This document shows, piece after piece, positions 1 through 5,350 of a DNA stretch of 7,373 bases. The stretch comes from JAATGA01 sp047605605. GTDB taxonomy: Bacteria; Pseudomonadota; Alphaproteobacteria; Rhodobacterales; Rhodobacteraceae. A program made the position numbers and the translations under genes. The notes beneath the pieces were generated by a model, which saw only the letters and a program-made list of their open reading frames with translations, made no database searches and was not told the DNA's origin. The stretch is from positions 1 through 7,373 of the forward strand of contig JASGFG010000110.1 of NCBI GenBank assembly GCA_047605605.1, given 5' to 3'. The stretch's first letter is position 1, and each line of letters begins with the position of its first letter.

Positions 1-582
1 GATGCGCTGGTGGTGTCGAACGGGTCCTGCACGACGAACTGCCTCGCCCCGCTGGCCAAGGTGCTGAACGACGCCATCGGCATCGAATCGGGCATCATGA
101 CCACGATCCATTCCTATACCGGCGACCAGCCGACGCTCGACCGCCGCCACAAGGACCTGTATCGCGCCCGCGCCGCCGCCATGGCGATGATCCCCACCTC
201 GACCGGAGCGGCCAAGGCGATCGGCGAGGTGCTGCCGGAACTGAAGGGCAAACTCGACGGCTCGGCCATCCGGGTGCCGACGCCCAACGTCTCGGCCGTG
301 GACCTGACCTTCGTGGCGGGCAAGGACGTGACCGTCCACGACGTGAACGAGATCGTGCGCGAGGCCGCCGCCGGATACATGGGCATGGTCCTGGCCTATG
401 ACCCGGAACCCAAGGTTTCGATTGACTTCAACCATACGCCGCATTCGTCTATCTTCGCCCCCGACCAGACCAAGGTGGTGGGCGGCCGCACCGTCCGCGT
501 TCTGGCCTGGTATGACAACGAATGGGGCTTCTCCTGCCGCATGGCCGATGTGGCGGGCGTGATGGGGCGGCTCCTCCACTAA
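1..582 (+). CDS. gap: Type I glyceraldehyde-3-phosphate dehydrogenase, copy 1 (5' end outside the window)
   Basis: C-terminal 193 residues of a phosphorylating GAPDH, which interconverts glyceraldehyde 3-phosphate and 1,3-bisphosphoglycerate in the cytosol as a tetramer. Frame 1 is open from the first base, and alignment with the complete copy downstream implies about 141 residues, including the Rossmann domain, lie before the window. Visible catalytic landmarks are SNGSCTTNC with the active-site Cys at partial residue 10 (bases 28-30), HSYTGDQ with the catalytic His at residue 37, the S-loop PTLDRRHKDLYRARAA, IRVPTPNVS and the C-terminal WYDNEWGFS. Two oddities: SNGSC replaces the usual SNASC beside the nucleophile, and the two S-loop residues that contact the cofactor in characterised GAPDHs are Arg-Arg (residues 48-49). 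Hand alignment gives about 69% identity with the second copy. The stop is followed 13 bases later by a miniprotein start, suggesting cotranscription. The family call is secure; cofactor preference is unknown because the N-terminus is missing. Confidence 0.96.
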   Translation, partial: DALVVSNGSCTTNCLAPLAKVLNDAIGIESGIMTTIHSYTGDQPTLDRRHKDLYRARAAAMAMIPTSTGAAKAIGEVLPELKGKLDGSAIRVPTPNVSAVDLTFVAGKDVTVHDVNEIVREAAAGYMGMVLAYDPEPKVSIDFNHTPHSSIFAPDQTKVVGGRTVRVLAWYDNEWGFSCRMADVAGVMGRLLH

Positions 583-595
583 ACGCGGAGGGGTC

Positions 596-739
596 TTGAC
601 CGACCGACTAGCCCTGATCCTTGGCGGCCTCGTCGTCGCCCTCATCCTGTGCGACCTCGCCCTCAACGGGGGCGGGGCGCTGATGTTTCTGCTGCGCAAA
701 TTCGCCGATCTGGTGGAATGGCTGTCGTTCTGGCGCTGA
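596..739 (+). CDS. 47-aa single-pass membrane miniprotein between the two gap genes
   Basis: Small ORF starting at TTG, translated MTDRLALILGG..., with a Shine-Dalgarno-like GGAGGGG at 587-593 immediately upstream. Residues 5-23 form one hydrophobic stretch (LALILGGLVVALILCDLAL), followed by a short NGGG turn and an amphipathic basic/aromatic tail ending in EWLSFWR. The likely picture is one transmembrane helix plus a membrane-surface helix. It begins 13 bases after the gap copy 1 stop, so it is probably translated from the same transcript. From memory, similar short ORFs ending in a DLVEWL-type tail accompany gap in other Rhodobacteraceae, which argues for a real gene, but I cannot verify this here. 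No function is assigned. The main doubt is the rare start codon and small size. Confidence 0.7.
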   Translation: MTDRLALILGGLVVALILCDLALNGGGALMFLLRKFADLVEWLSFWR

Positions 740-808
740 CCGGACGGCGGGTGCGGGCTCATCCTCTCGAATGTATGGCTTTCTGCCGCCGGGCGCGCCA
801 AACTCCGG

Positions 809-837
809 TTGAACTTTCGGACTATACTGTGATGTTA
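809..837 (+). promoter_or_regulatory. Candidate promoter for gap copy 2
   Basis: TATACT at 823-828 matches the sigma-70 -10 consensus at five of six bases and lies about 59 bases before the gap copy 2 ATG. A TTGAAC at 809-814 looks like a -35 box but is only 8 bases upstream of it, too close to pair. A box 17 bases upstream of TATACT is poor. The promoter may therefore be activator-dependent or rely on an alternative -10. The palindrome at 832-847 would cover the predicted transcription start. Tentative. Confidence 0.35.
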
Positions 838-847
838 GCGCAAACAT
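832..847. promoter_or_regulatory. LacI-family-type operator upstream of gap copy 2
   Basis: ATGTTAGCGCAAACAT is a 16-bp palindrome with seven of eight base pairs symmetric; only the sixth base of each arm breaks it. The centre (AGCGCA, with the CpG in the middle of the dyad) and the TGTTA/AACA flanks are typical of LacI-family operators. In Rhodobacter sphaeroides the LacI-family protein CceR controls central carbon genes, including glycolytic/gluconeogenic ones, which makes a CceR-like regulator the first candidate; that link is inference. The site begins three bases after the TATACT box and ends 39 bases before the gap ATG. Confidence 0.6.
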
Positions 848-886
848 GAGCCCCCCGACTCGGGCGGCGTGACAGGAGGGCAAGCA

Positions 887-1888
887 ATGGCGGTGAAGGT
901 AGCGATCAACGGTTTCGGCCGGATCGGACGAAACGTGCTGCGGGGGATCGTCGAATCCGGCCGCACCGATATCCAGGTCGTGGCGATCAACGATCTGGGG
1001 CCGGTCGAAACCAACGCCCACCTGTTGCGCTTCGACTCGGTCCACGGGCGCTTCCCGGCCGAAGTCACCACGGGCGAGGACTGGATCGACGTGGGCCGCG
1101 GCCCGATGAAGGTGACGGCGCTGCGCAACCCCGCCGAACTGCCGTGGTCGGATGTGGATGTGGTGCTGGAATGCACGGGCATCTTCACCTCGAAAGAGAA
1201 ATGCCAGGCCCATCTGGAAAACGGCTCGAAACGGGTGCTGATCTCGGCGCCCGGCGACGGGGCGGACAAGACCATCGTTTTCGGGGTCAACGACAAAGTG
1301 CTGACCCGCGACGACATCGTCGTCTCCAACGCCTCCTGCACGACCAACTGCCTGTCGCCGGTGGCCAAGGTGCTGAACGACGCGATCGGCATCGAAAAGG
1401 GGATGATGACCACCATCCACTCCTATACCGGCGACCAGCCGACGCTCGACACGATGCACAAGGATCTGTATCGCGCCCGCGCCGCCGCTTTGTCGATGAT
1501 CCCGACCTCGACCGGCGCGGCCAAGGCGGTGGGTCTGGTCCTGCCGGAACTGAAAGGCAAGCTCGACGGCTTTGCCATCCGGGTGCCGACGCCCAACGTC
1601 TCGGTCGTGGATCTGAAGTTCATCGCGAAACGCGCCACCTCGGTCCAAGAGGTCAACGCCGCCATCAAGACCGCCGCCGACGGCCCGCTGAAAGGTATCC
1701 TGGGCTATACGGTCTACAAGAACGTCTCGCACGATTTCAACCACGACCCGCATTCCAGCGTGTTCCACATGGACCAGACCAAGGTGATGGATGGCACCTT
1801 CGTGTCGATCCTGTCGTGGTATGACAACGAATGGGGCTTCTCGAACCGCATGGCCGACACCGCCGTCGCCATGGGCAAACTGATCTGA
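887..1888 (+). CDS. gap: Type I glyceraldehyde-3-phosphate dehydrogenase, copy 2 (complete)
   Basis: Complete 333-residue GAPDH of normal family length. The ATG at 887 is chosen because AGGAGGG at 874-880 sits 6 bases upstream and the protein then starts MAVKVAINGFGRIGR, the canonical N-terminus; the in-frame GTG at 869 lies before this site and is not needed. The NAD-binding Rossmann motif NGFGRIGR occupies residues 8-15, and Asp36 in AINDL is the residue that normally binds the adenosine ribose hydroxyls in NAD enzymes. The catalytic domain carries SNASCTTNC with Cys151, His178 in HSYTGDQ, S-loop Thr189-Met190, IRVPTPNVSVVDL and WYDNEWGFS. It acts in glycolysis/gluconeogenesis and, in autotrophic relatives, in the Calvin cycle. 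It follows copy 1 and the miniprotein on the same strand, but has its own regulatory gap with a palindromic operator candidate and ends at its own terminator. Cofactor use is inferred to be mainly NAD. Confidence 0.98.
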   Translation: MAVKVAINGFGRIGRNVLRGIVESGRTDIQVVAINDLGPVETNAHLLRFDSVHGRFPAEVTTGEDWIDVGRGPMKVTALRNPAELPWSDVDVVLECTGIFTSKEKCQAHLENGSKRVLISAPGDGADKTIVFGVNDKVLTRDDIVVSNASCTTNCLSPVAKVLNDAIGIEKGMMTTIHSYTGDQPTLDTMHKDLYRARAAALSMIPTSTGAAKAVGLVLPELKGKLDGFAIRVPTPNVSVVDLKFIAKRATSVQEVNAAIKTAADGPLKGILGYTVYKNVSHDFNHDPHSSVFHMDQTKVMDGTFVSILSWYDNEWGFSNRMADTAVAMGKLI

Positions 1889-1909
1889 CACGCCCCCGTC
1901 TTGCGCATC

Positions 1910-1939
1910 AAAGGCCGGTCCCCCAAGGGCCGGCCTTTT
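1910..1939 (+). terminator. Rho-independent terminator after gap copy 2
   Basis: AAAGGCCGG (1910-1918) pairs perfectly with CCGGCCTTT (1930-1938). The inner bases 1919-1921 can pair with 1927-1929 (one wobble) to leave a 5-base loop, and the right arm ends in TTTT at 1936-1939. It starts 22 bases after the gap stop codon and would end the gap transcript before the DUF1127 promoter region. Confidence 0.85.
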
Positions 1940-1968
1940 CCATTCTGCCCACCCCTGCGGATTTTCCC

Positions 1969-2034
1969 TTTCTGAAATACTCCCGCCGGAGGCATCCGCC
2001 GCCTGCCCCGCGCCGGACGGCAGGCAGGTTTGCC
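1969..2034. repeat. Intergenic hairpin element
   Basis: Non-coding stretch with stacked dyads. A CTCC (1980-1983) pairs with GGAG (1988-1991), GCCTGCC (2001-2007) pairs perfectly with GGCAGGC (2019-2025) around an 11-base loop, and GGCA (2023-2026) can alternatively pair with TGCC (2031-2034). The leading TTTCTGAAATACTCCCGCC at 1969-1987 resembles short words I remember as common between genes in Rhodobacter/Paracoccus genomes, so this may be a family-level intergenic repeat. Only one copy is present in the window, so repetitiveness is not shown here. Confidence 0.4.
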
Positions 2035-2037
2035 CGA

Positions 2038-2077
2038 AAGCCATGCAGTCCGCGAACAAGCCATGCAGATGCTGCAT
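2038..2077. promoter_or_regulatory. Direct repeat plus T-N11-A dyad upstream of the DUF1127 gene
   Basis: AAGCCATGCAG occurs twice, at 2038-2048 and 2058-2068, exactly 20 bases apart (about two helical turns). The second copy forms the left arm of a perfect inverted repeat: ATGCAG (2063-2068), ATG spacer, CTGCAT (2072-2077). The core TGCAG-N3-CTGCA fits the T-N11-A form bound by LysR-type regulators (T2064, A2076). It lies about 105-145 bases before the DUF1127 ATG, suitable for an activator or repressor site. A TTGTTC at 2100-2105 is a possible -35 box but no good -10 follows. The bound protein is unknown. Confidence 0.45.
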
Positions 2078-2182
2078 TGCGGCAATTCCGACCAATCTCT
2101 TGTTCGCAGGCGCAGAAAGTCCGATCTAGGATACAACGGGAGGCCACGGCCCACGAGGGGCCAATCGAAAGGAACCCGAACC

Positions 2183-2386
2183 ATGTTCGAGCAAGTCAAG
2201 AAATACGTCGCCGACTACCGCCTGTATCGCCGCACGGTCGAGGAACTGAACACCCTGAGCGACCGCGAGCTGGGCGATCTGTCGATCTCGCGCGCCGACA
2301 TCACCCGCATCGCGCGTGAAGCCGTCGCCCTGTCGCATCAGCCCGCGACGGTCAGCCCGCTGCGGAACCGCGCCGCATTCGCCTGA
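2183..2386 (+). CDS. DUF1127 domain protein (67 aa)
   Basis: Small basic protein starting MFEQVKKYVADYRLYRRTVEELN, with AAAGGAA at 2168-2174 as ribosome-binding site 8 bases before the ATG. Residues 10-46 match the DUF1127 pattern: an Arg/Tyr-rich helix (YRLYRRTVEEL), the diagnostic LSDRELGDL turn (residues 25-33) and ISRADITRIARE. Small DUF1127 proteins in alphaproteobacteria have been linked to RNA binding and sRNA/mRNA turnover (CcaF1 of R. sphaeroides) and to phosphate and stress physiology (Agrobacterium); which role applies here is unknown. The residue 50-67 tail is variable. The last 49 bases overlap, on the opposite strand, the end of the gamma carbonic anhydrase gene, and there is no terminator between the convergent genes. 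The long upstream leader with repeats suggests regulated expression. Confidence 0.92.
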   Translation: MFEQVKKYVADYRLYRRTVEELNTLSDRELGDLSISRADITRIAREAVALSHQPATVSPLRNRAAFA

Positions 2387-2859
2387 TAGCCCTTCGCCGA
2401 CAGGATGAGGCGCGCCCGCGCCTCATCGTCCAGCGCCCGGACCACCCGACCGGGCGCTCCCATCACCAGCGATCCGTCGGGGATCTCCTTCCCCTCGGTG
2501 ATCAAGGCCCCGGCGCCGATCAGGCAGCCCCTGCCGATCTTCGCCCCGTTCAGCACCGTCGCCCCCATGCCGATCAGGCTGCCCTCGCCGATGATGCAGC
2601 CGTGCAGCATCGCCTTGTGGCCGATGGTGCAATTCGCGCCGATGGTCAGCGGATAGCCGATGTCGGTGTGCAGGACGCAGTTTTCCTGCACGTTCGACCC
2701 GGCGCCGATGCGGATTTCCTCGTTGTCGCCGCGGGCCACCGCGCCGAACCAGACCGAGGCATCGGCCTCGACCACGATCTTGCCTATCAGCGTGGCCTCG
2801 GCCGCGACCCAGGCCCGCGGGTCGATCTGCGGGGCGATTCCCTCCAGCGCATAGATCAT
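2338..2859 (-). CDS. Gamma-class carbonic anhydrase-like left-handed beta-helix protein
   Basis: A 173-residue protein of the YrdA/CaiE/gamma-carbonic anhydrase family: trimeric left-handed beta-helix enzymes built on hexapeptide repeats, which can hydrate CO2 with a metal held by three histidines. The hexapeptide core runs from about residue 20 to 125 (for example IGAGSN, IGANCT, IGEGSL, IGRGCL). His64 (CVLH), His81 (TIGH) and His86 (MLHG) match the three metal ligands of the archaeal enzyme Cam, and Arg43/Asp45 (ARGD) and Gln58 match other conserved active-site residues. The acidic 'proton-shuttle' loop of Cam is not evident, so real carbonic anhydrase activity is uncertain; many relatives are annotated only as gamma-CA family proteins. 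The ATG overlaps the gmk stop as ATGA (4-base overlap), giving translational coupling in the yicC-gmk operon. The 3' end lies antisense to the DUF1127 gene. Confidence 0.95.
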   Translation of the reverse strand: MIYALEGIAPQIDPRAWVAAEATLIGKIVVEADASVWFGAVARGDNEEIRIGAGSNVQENCVLHTDIGYPLTIGANCTIGHKAMLHGCIIGEGSLIGMGATVLNGAKIGRGCLIGAGALITEGKEIPDGSLVMGAPGRVVRALDDEARARLILSAKGYQANAARFRSGLTVAG

Positions 2860-3503
2860 CGGGCGGAAAACTCCTGATTCAGCTCGCGGACAAAGGCCGA
2901 AAGGCCGGGCTGACGGTCGCGCTTCAGCCGCTCGGCCTGAACGATGGCGGTCAGGCGGGCGAAGGTCAATTCCACATCCTCGTTGACCAGCACATAGTCG
3001 TATTCGGCCCAATGGCTGATCTCGTCGCGGCTTTTGGCCATGCGGCCCGCGATCACCTCGTCGCTGTCCTGCCCCCGGCCCCGCAGGCGGCGTTCCAGTT
3101 CGGCAATCGACGGCGGCAGGATGAACACCGAGACCGCATCCTTGCCCAGAGGCGAGTTGCGGATCTGCTGCCCCCCCTGCCAGTCCACGTCGAACAGCGT
3201 GTCGCGCCCCTCGGCCATGGCCCGTTCCACCGGCTCGCGAGGGCTGCCATAGTAATTGCCGAACACTTCGGCATGTTCCAGCATTCCGCCCTGGTCGATC
3301 AGCCCGCGAAAGCCATCGTGGTCGTGGAACCAGTAATGGACGCCATGTTCCTCGCCCGGGCGGGGCTTGCGGGTGGTGGCGGAAACCGAAAACCGGATCG
3401 AGGCGTCCCATTCCATCAGACGCTTCGCCATGGTGGATTTCCCCGCCCCCGAAGGCGAGGACAGGATCAGCAGCAGCCCGCGACGATTTGTTTGCAAGGA
3501 CAT
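2856..3503 (-). CDS. gmk: Guanylate kinase
   Basis: A 215-residue guanylate kinase, which transfers phosphate from ATP to GMP to make GDP, an essential cytosolic step of guanine nucleotide supply. The P-loop SSPSGAGKST is at residues 15-24 (Lys22), the GMP-binding segment SATTRKPRPGE at about 41-51 with Tyr57 in GVHYWF, FDVDWQG at 104-110, and the Arg-rich lid RRLRGRGQDSDEVIAGRM at 138-155. Length and motifs are standard. The ATG at 3503 lies 4 bases after the yicC stop and the gene's stop overlaps the next ATG, so yicC, gmk and the gamma-CA gene are almost certainly one transcript. The ribosome-binding site is weak and embedded in the end of yicC, consistent with coupling to yicC translation. 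Confidence 0.98.
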   Translation of the reverse strand: MSLQTNRRGLLLILSSPSGAGKSTMAKRLMEWDASIRFSVSATTRKPRPGEEHGVHYWFHDHDGFRGLIDQGGMLEHAEVFGNYYGSPREPVERAMAEGRDTLFDVDWQGGQQIRNSPLGKDAVSVFILPPSIAELERRLRGRGQDSDEVIAGRMAKSRDEISHWAEYDYVLVNEDVELTFARLTAIVQAERLKRDRQPGLSAFVRELNQEFSAR

Positions 3504-3507
3504 GGGA

Positions 3508-4395
3508 TTACTCGACGTTCTGAACCTGTTCTCTCAACTGGTCGATGACGGTTTTCAGGTCCAGCCCGATCCGCGTCAACGCCAGATCCTGCGCCTTGGA
3601 GCAGAGCGTATTCGCCTCGCGCATGAATTCCTGCATCAGGAAATCGAACTTGCGCCCGACAGCGCCGTCCTCGGCCAGAAGCGTCCGCCCTGCCGCCACA
3701 TGCGCGCTCAGGCGGTCCAGTTCTTCGGTCACGTCCTGCCTGACCGCCAGCAGCGCCAGTTCCTGCGCGATCCGCGCCTCGTCCACCCCTTCGGCAAGGA
3801 TGCGGCCGACCGCCTCGCGCAGGGTATCGGCCGCCCGGTCGCGCCGTGCGGCTGCGGCCTGCGCGGCCTCGGCCGTCAGGGCGGCGATGCGGTCCAGTTG
3901 CCCGCCGATCACCCCGGCCAGCGCCGACCCCTCGGCGGCGCGCATCGCGGAAAAGGCCGCCAGAAGCCCTGGCAGATCGGCCAGAATCGCCGAGCGCAGC
4001 GGCGCGGTATCGACCTCGGCCGCGCCGGTTTCCAGCACGCCCCTGACCATCAGCACATCCGCCGCCGTCGCCTGCGCCAGCGTGACGCCGGTGGCCATCG
4101 CCGCATGTTCCACCTCGGCCAGCGCGGCCAGGGTGGCGCGCAGCACCTCGGGGTTCAGGCGCAGCGCCTCGGCCCCCTCGCCCTCACGGGCGATACGCAG
4201 GTTCAGGCTGACGTTGCCCCGGTGCAGCGCCCTGGCCAGTTCCGTCCGCAGCGCCAGTTCCAGCCCGTCGATCCAGTCGGGCACCCGCAGCCGCAGGTCC
4301 AGCCCCTTGCCATTGACCGACCGCATGTCCCAAGTCCAGGACCAGCCTGCCCCCTGCCCGCGCGCCGCGGCAAATCCGGTCATCGAAACGGTCAT
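3508..4395 (-). CDS. yicC: YicC family protein (endoribonuclease)
   Basis: A 295-residue YicC/YloC family protein, the family's usual length. The N-terminus MTVSMTGFAAARG matches the YicC_N signature SMTGFA, supporting the ATG at 4395 over the in-frame ATG four codons later; GAGGGGG at 4401-4407 is the ribosome-binding site, 5 bases away. The RSVNGKGLDLRLRVPD block (about residues 25-40) is the typical YicC_N core, and the C-terminal domain (about residues 245-295) carries GRKFDFLMQEFMREANT...SKAQD and ends in LREQVQNVE. E. coli YicC is reported to act as an endoribonuclease affecting sRNA stability; function here is by family. The middle (about 140-210) is Ala-rich and helical. It is the first gene of the minus-strand operon and, as in many bacteria, lies directly before gmk. 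The cysteine in TLCSK is an unusual substitution in a conserved stretch. Confidence 0.96.
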   Translation of the reverse strand: MTVSMTGFAAARGQGAGWSWTWDMRSVNGKGLDLRLRVPDWIDGLELALRTELARALHRGNVSLNLRIAREGEGAEALRLNPEVLRATLAALAEVEHAAMATGVTLAQATAADVLMVRGVLETGAAEVDTAPLRSAILADLPGLLAAFSAMRAAEGSALAGVIGGQLDRIAALTAEAAQAAAARRDRAADTLREAVGRILAEGVDEARIAQELALLAVRQDVTEELDRLSAHVAAGRTLLAEDGAVGRKFDFLMQEFMREANTLCSKAQDLALTRIGLDLKTVIDQLREQVQNVE

Positions 4396-4468
4396 CGGCG
4401 CCCCCTCGGCCCGGCCGGCTGTTTACCATCCGGGCAGATTCCCCGACAGTTTCGTTGCGGCCATGTTA

Positions 4469-4483
4469 TTAACGGCCCGTCAA
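4469..4483. promoter_or_regulatory. CtrA-like near-palindrome in the yicC/PAS divergent intergenic region
   Basis: The 189 bases between the divergent yicC and PAS starts (4396-4584) contain no gene. TTAACGGCCCGTCAA is a 15-bp near-palindrome (six of seven arm positions) and equals TTAA-N7-TCAA, one mismatch from the CtrA consensus TTAA-N7-TTAA. A further TTAACC half-site lies at 4501-4506. On the minus strand TTGACG (4483 to 4478) could serve as a -35 for yicC, but no credible -10 follows at normal spacing. Which gene it serves, if any, is undecided. Confidence 0.35.
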
Positions 4484-4584
4484 CACATCTTGCGGCAGCA
4501 TTAACCGGAAGCGGCGACGGGGCGGGATCGGGCTTAGCAGAGCCTGCCCCCCACGGCAACCGATGCGCCCCTGGGAGAGCCTGG

Positions 4585-5220
4585 ATGAGCCCCTTTCTTC
4601 CACGCGATGGCCATGCGCCAGACCCTACGGTCCCCGCCCAGATCCGCGCCTATTGGGAGGCGCTGCGCGGCACGGCGTCGTTTCCGCGCCGCGACCAGAT
4701 CGACCCGCGCGGCATCGCCGGGGCGCTGGACCAGACATTCCTGATCGAACGCATCGCGCCGGGTCTCGCGCGATTCCGTCTGGCCGGAATGCGGCTGTCC
4801 GACGGGATGGGCATGGACCTGCGGGGAATGCCGGTTTCCGCCCTGATCGCCCCGCCCGACCGCGACCGCTTTGCCCGCGCGCTGGAGCCGGTGTTTGCCA
4901 CGCCCTCGATCCTGGATGCCCGGCTGAGGGCGGAACGCAGCCCCGGCCGGCCCGCCCGGATGGCGCGGATGCTGGTCCTGCCTCTGGGCGACCGGAACGG
5001 CCAGCCGGTCCTGGCGCTGGGCTGCCTTGCCCTGGCCGACGCGGACGAGGGGCGTGGCGCGCCCCGCCGCTTTGCCATCACCGCACTGCTGCGCGAAACG
5101 CTGGCCGCAACCCGCCCCACGCCGGTCGCACCCGCCTTTGCCGAGCCCGCCGTGCCGTTCCCCACCCCGGCCCCGCGCGCGCATCTGCGGCTGGTTCACG
5201 ACGCGACGCGAACGATGTGA
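4585..5220 (+). CDS. PAS domain protein of the PAS_5 type
   Basis: A 211-residue cytosolic protein with no signal peptide or membrane segment. The ATG at 4585 is preceded by GGGAG at 4573-4577 (7 bases away), and the reading starts MSPFLPRDGHAPDP. Residues about 15-155 fit the alphaproteobacterial PAS_5 family: IRAYWEALRG, the DPRGIAGALDQTFLIERIAPGLARFRLAGM segment (residues 40-69), DLRGMPVSALI, and MARMLVLPLGDRNGQPVLALGCLAL as a late beta-sheet. The C-terminal 55 residues are Pro/Ala-rich, probably disordered, and end in HLRLVHDATRTM. There is no kinase, GGDEF or output domain, so it may work as a stand-alone sensor or partner protein; ligand and partner are unknown. It is divergent from yicC. 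The frame is also open far upstream, but that part is antisense to yicC and gmk and is not coding. Confidence 0.88.
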   Translation: MSPFLPRDGHAPDPTVPAQIRAYWEALRGTASFPRRDQIDPRGIAGALDQTFLIERIAPGLARFRLAGMRLSDGMGMDLRGMPVSALIAPPDRDRFARALEPVFATPSILDARLRAERSPGRPARMARMLVLPLGDRNGQPVLALGCLALADADEGRGAPRRFAITALLRETLAATRPTPVAPAFAEPAVPFPTPAPRAHLRLVHDATRTM

Positions 5221-5326
5221 CGGTTTCGTGACCGTTCAATGACATCGAACATTGAGCGCGAAATTCCGCGCCTAATCCTTTCCTGCGACAAGGGCTATTT
5301 CCTCCTCATCCGACGCAGCAAGCGTC
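5220..5326. promoter_or_regulatory. Dyad-rich leader upstream of the small secreted protein
   Basis: The 130 bases between the PAS stop and the ATG at 5351 hold four inverted repeats: ACGGT (5220-5224) with ACCGT (5231-5235); TCAATG (5236-5241) with CATTGA (5250-5255); the 16-bp near-palindrome GCGCGAAATTCCGCGC (5256-5271, seven of eight); and GACGC (5312-5316) with GCGTC (5322-5326). The first could be a weak terminator for the PAS gene, though no T-run follows. The second and third look like operators. The last would form a hairpin in the 5' leader, 13 bases before the Shine-Dalgarno site. No convincing -35/-10 pair was found. Confidence 0.4.
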
Positions 5327-5350
5327 AGACCTTTGAAATGGAGAGAAAAA

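Noticed and set aside
744..790. GGCGG/CCGCC pairing after the miniprotein as a terminator
   Set aside because: The loop would be over 30 bases and there is no T-run.
608..2095. A 495-codon open frame on the minus strand across both the gap spacer and gap copy 2
   Set aside because: It is antisense to a certain GAPDH gene, its translation is His/Arg/Gly/Asp-rich low-complexity sequence with no recognisable domain, and long spurious frames are expected opposite GC-rich genes.
2860..3411. An in-frame extension of the gamma-CA gene upstream through gmk (a possible fusion)
   Set aside because: The extension is an out-of-frame reading of gmk; the ATGA junction with gmk and normal family length fix the start at 2859.
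4469..4483. FNR/NNR-type site TTAAC-N5-GTCAA
   Set aside because: Fnr-family sites have a 4-base spacer; here it is 5, so the CtrA-like reading fits better.
4463..4488. ATGTTA...ACACAT as a second LacI-type operator
   Set aside because: Only about eight of thirteen arm positions are symmetric and the spacing does not match the operator at 832-847.
3367..4584. An upstream in-frame extension of the PAS gene that would make a 617-aa protein
   Set aside because: It runs antisense through gmk and yicC, has no domain, and the ATG at 4585 has its own ribosome-binding site and starts the family homology.
5273..5301. TAATCC and TATTTC 17 bases apart as a possible RpoE-type promoter for the small secreted protein
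   Set aside because: Both boxes deviate from the remembered Rhodobacter consensus and the spacing is not decisive; too weak to list as a promoter.
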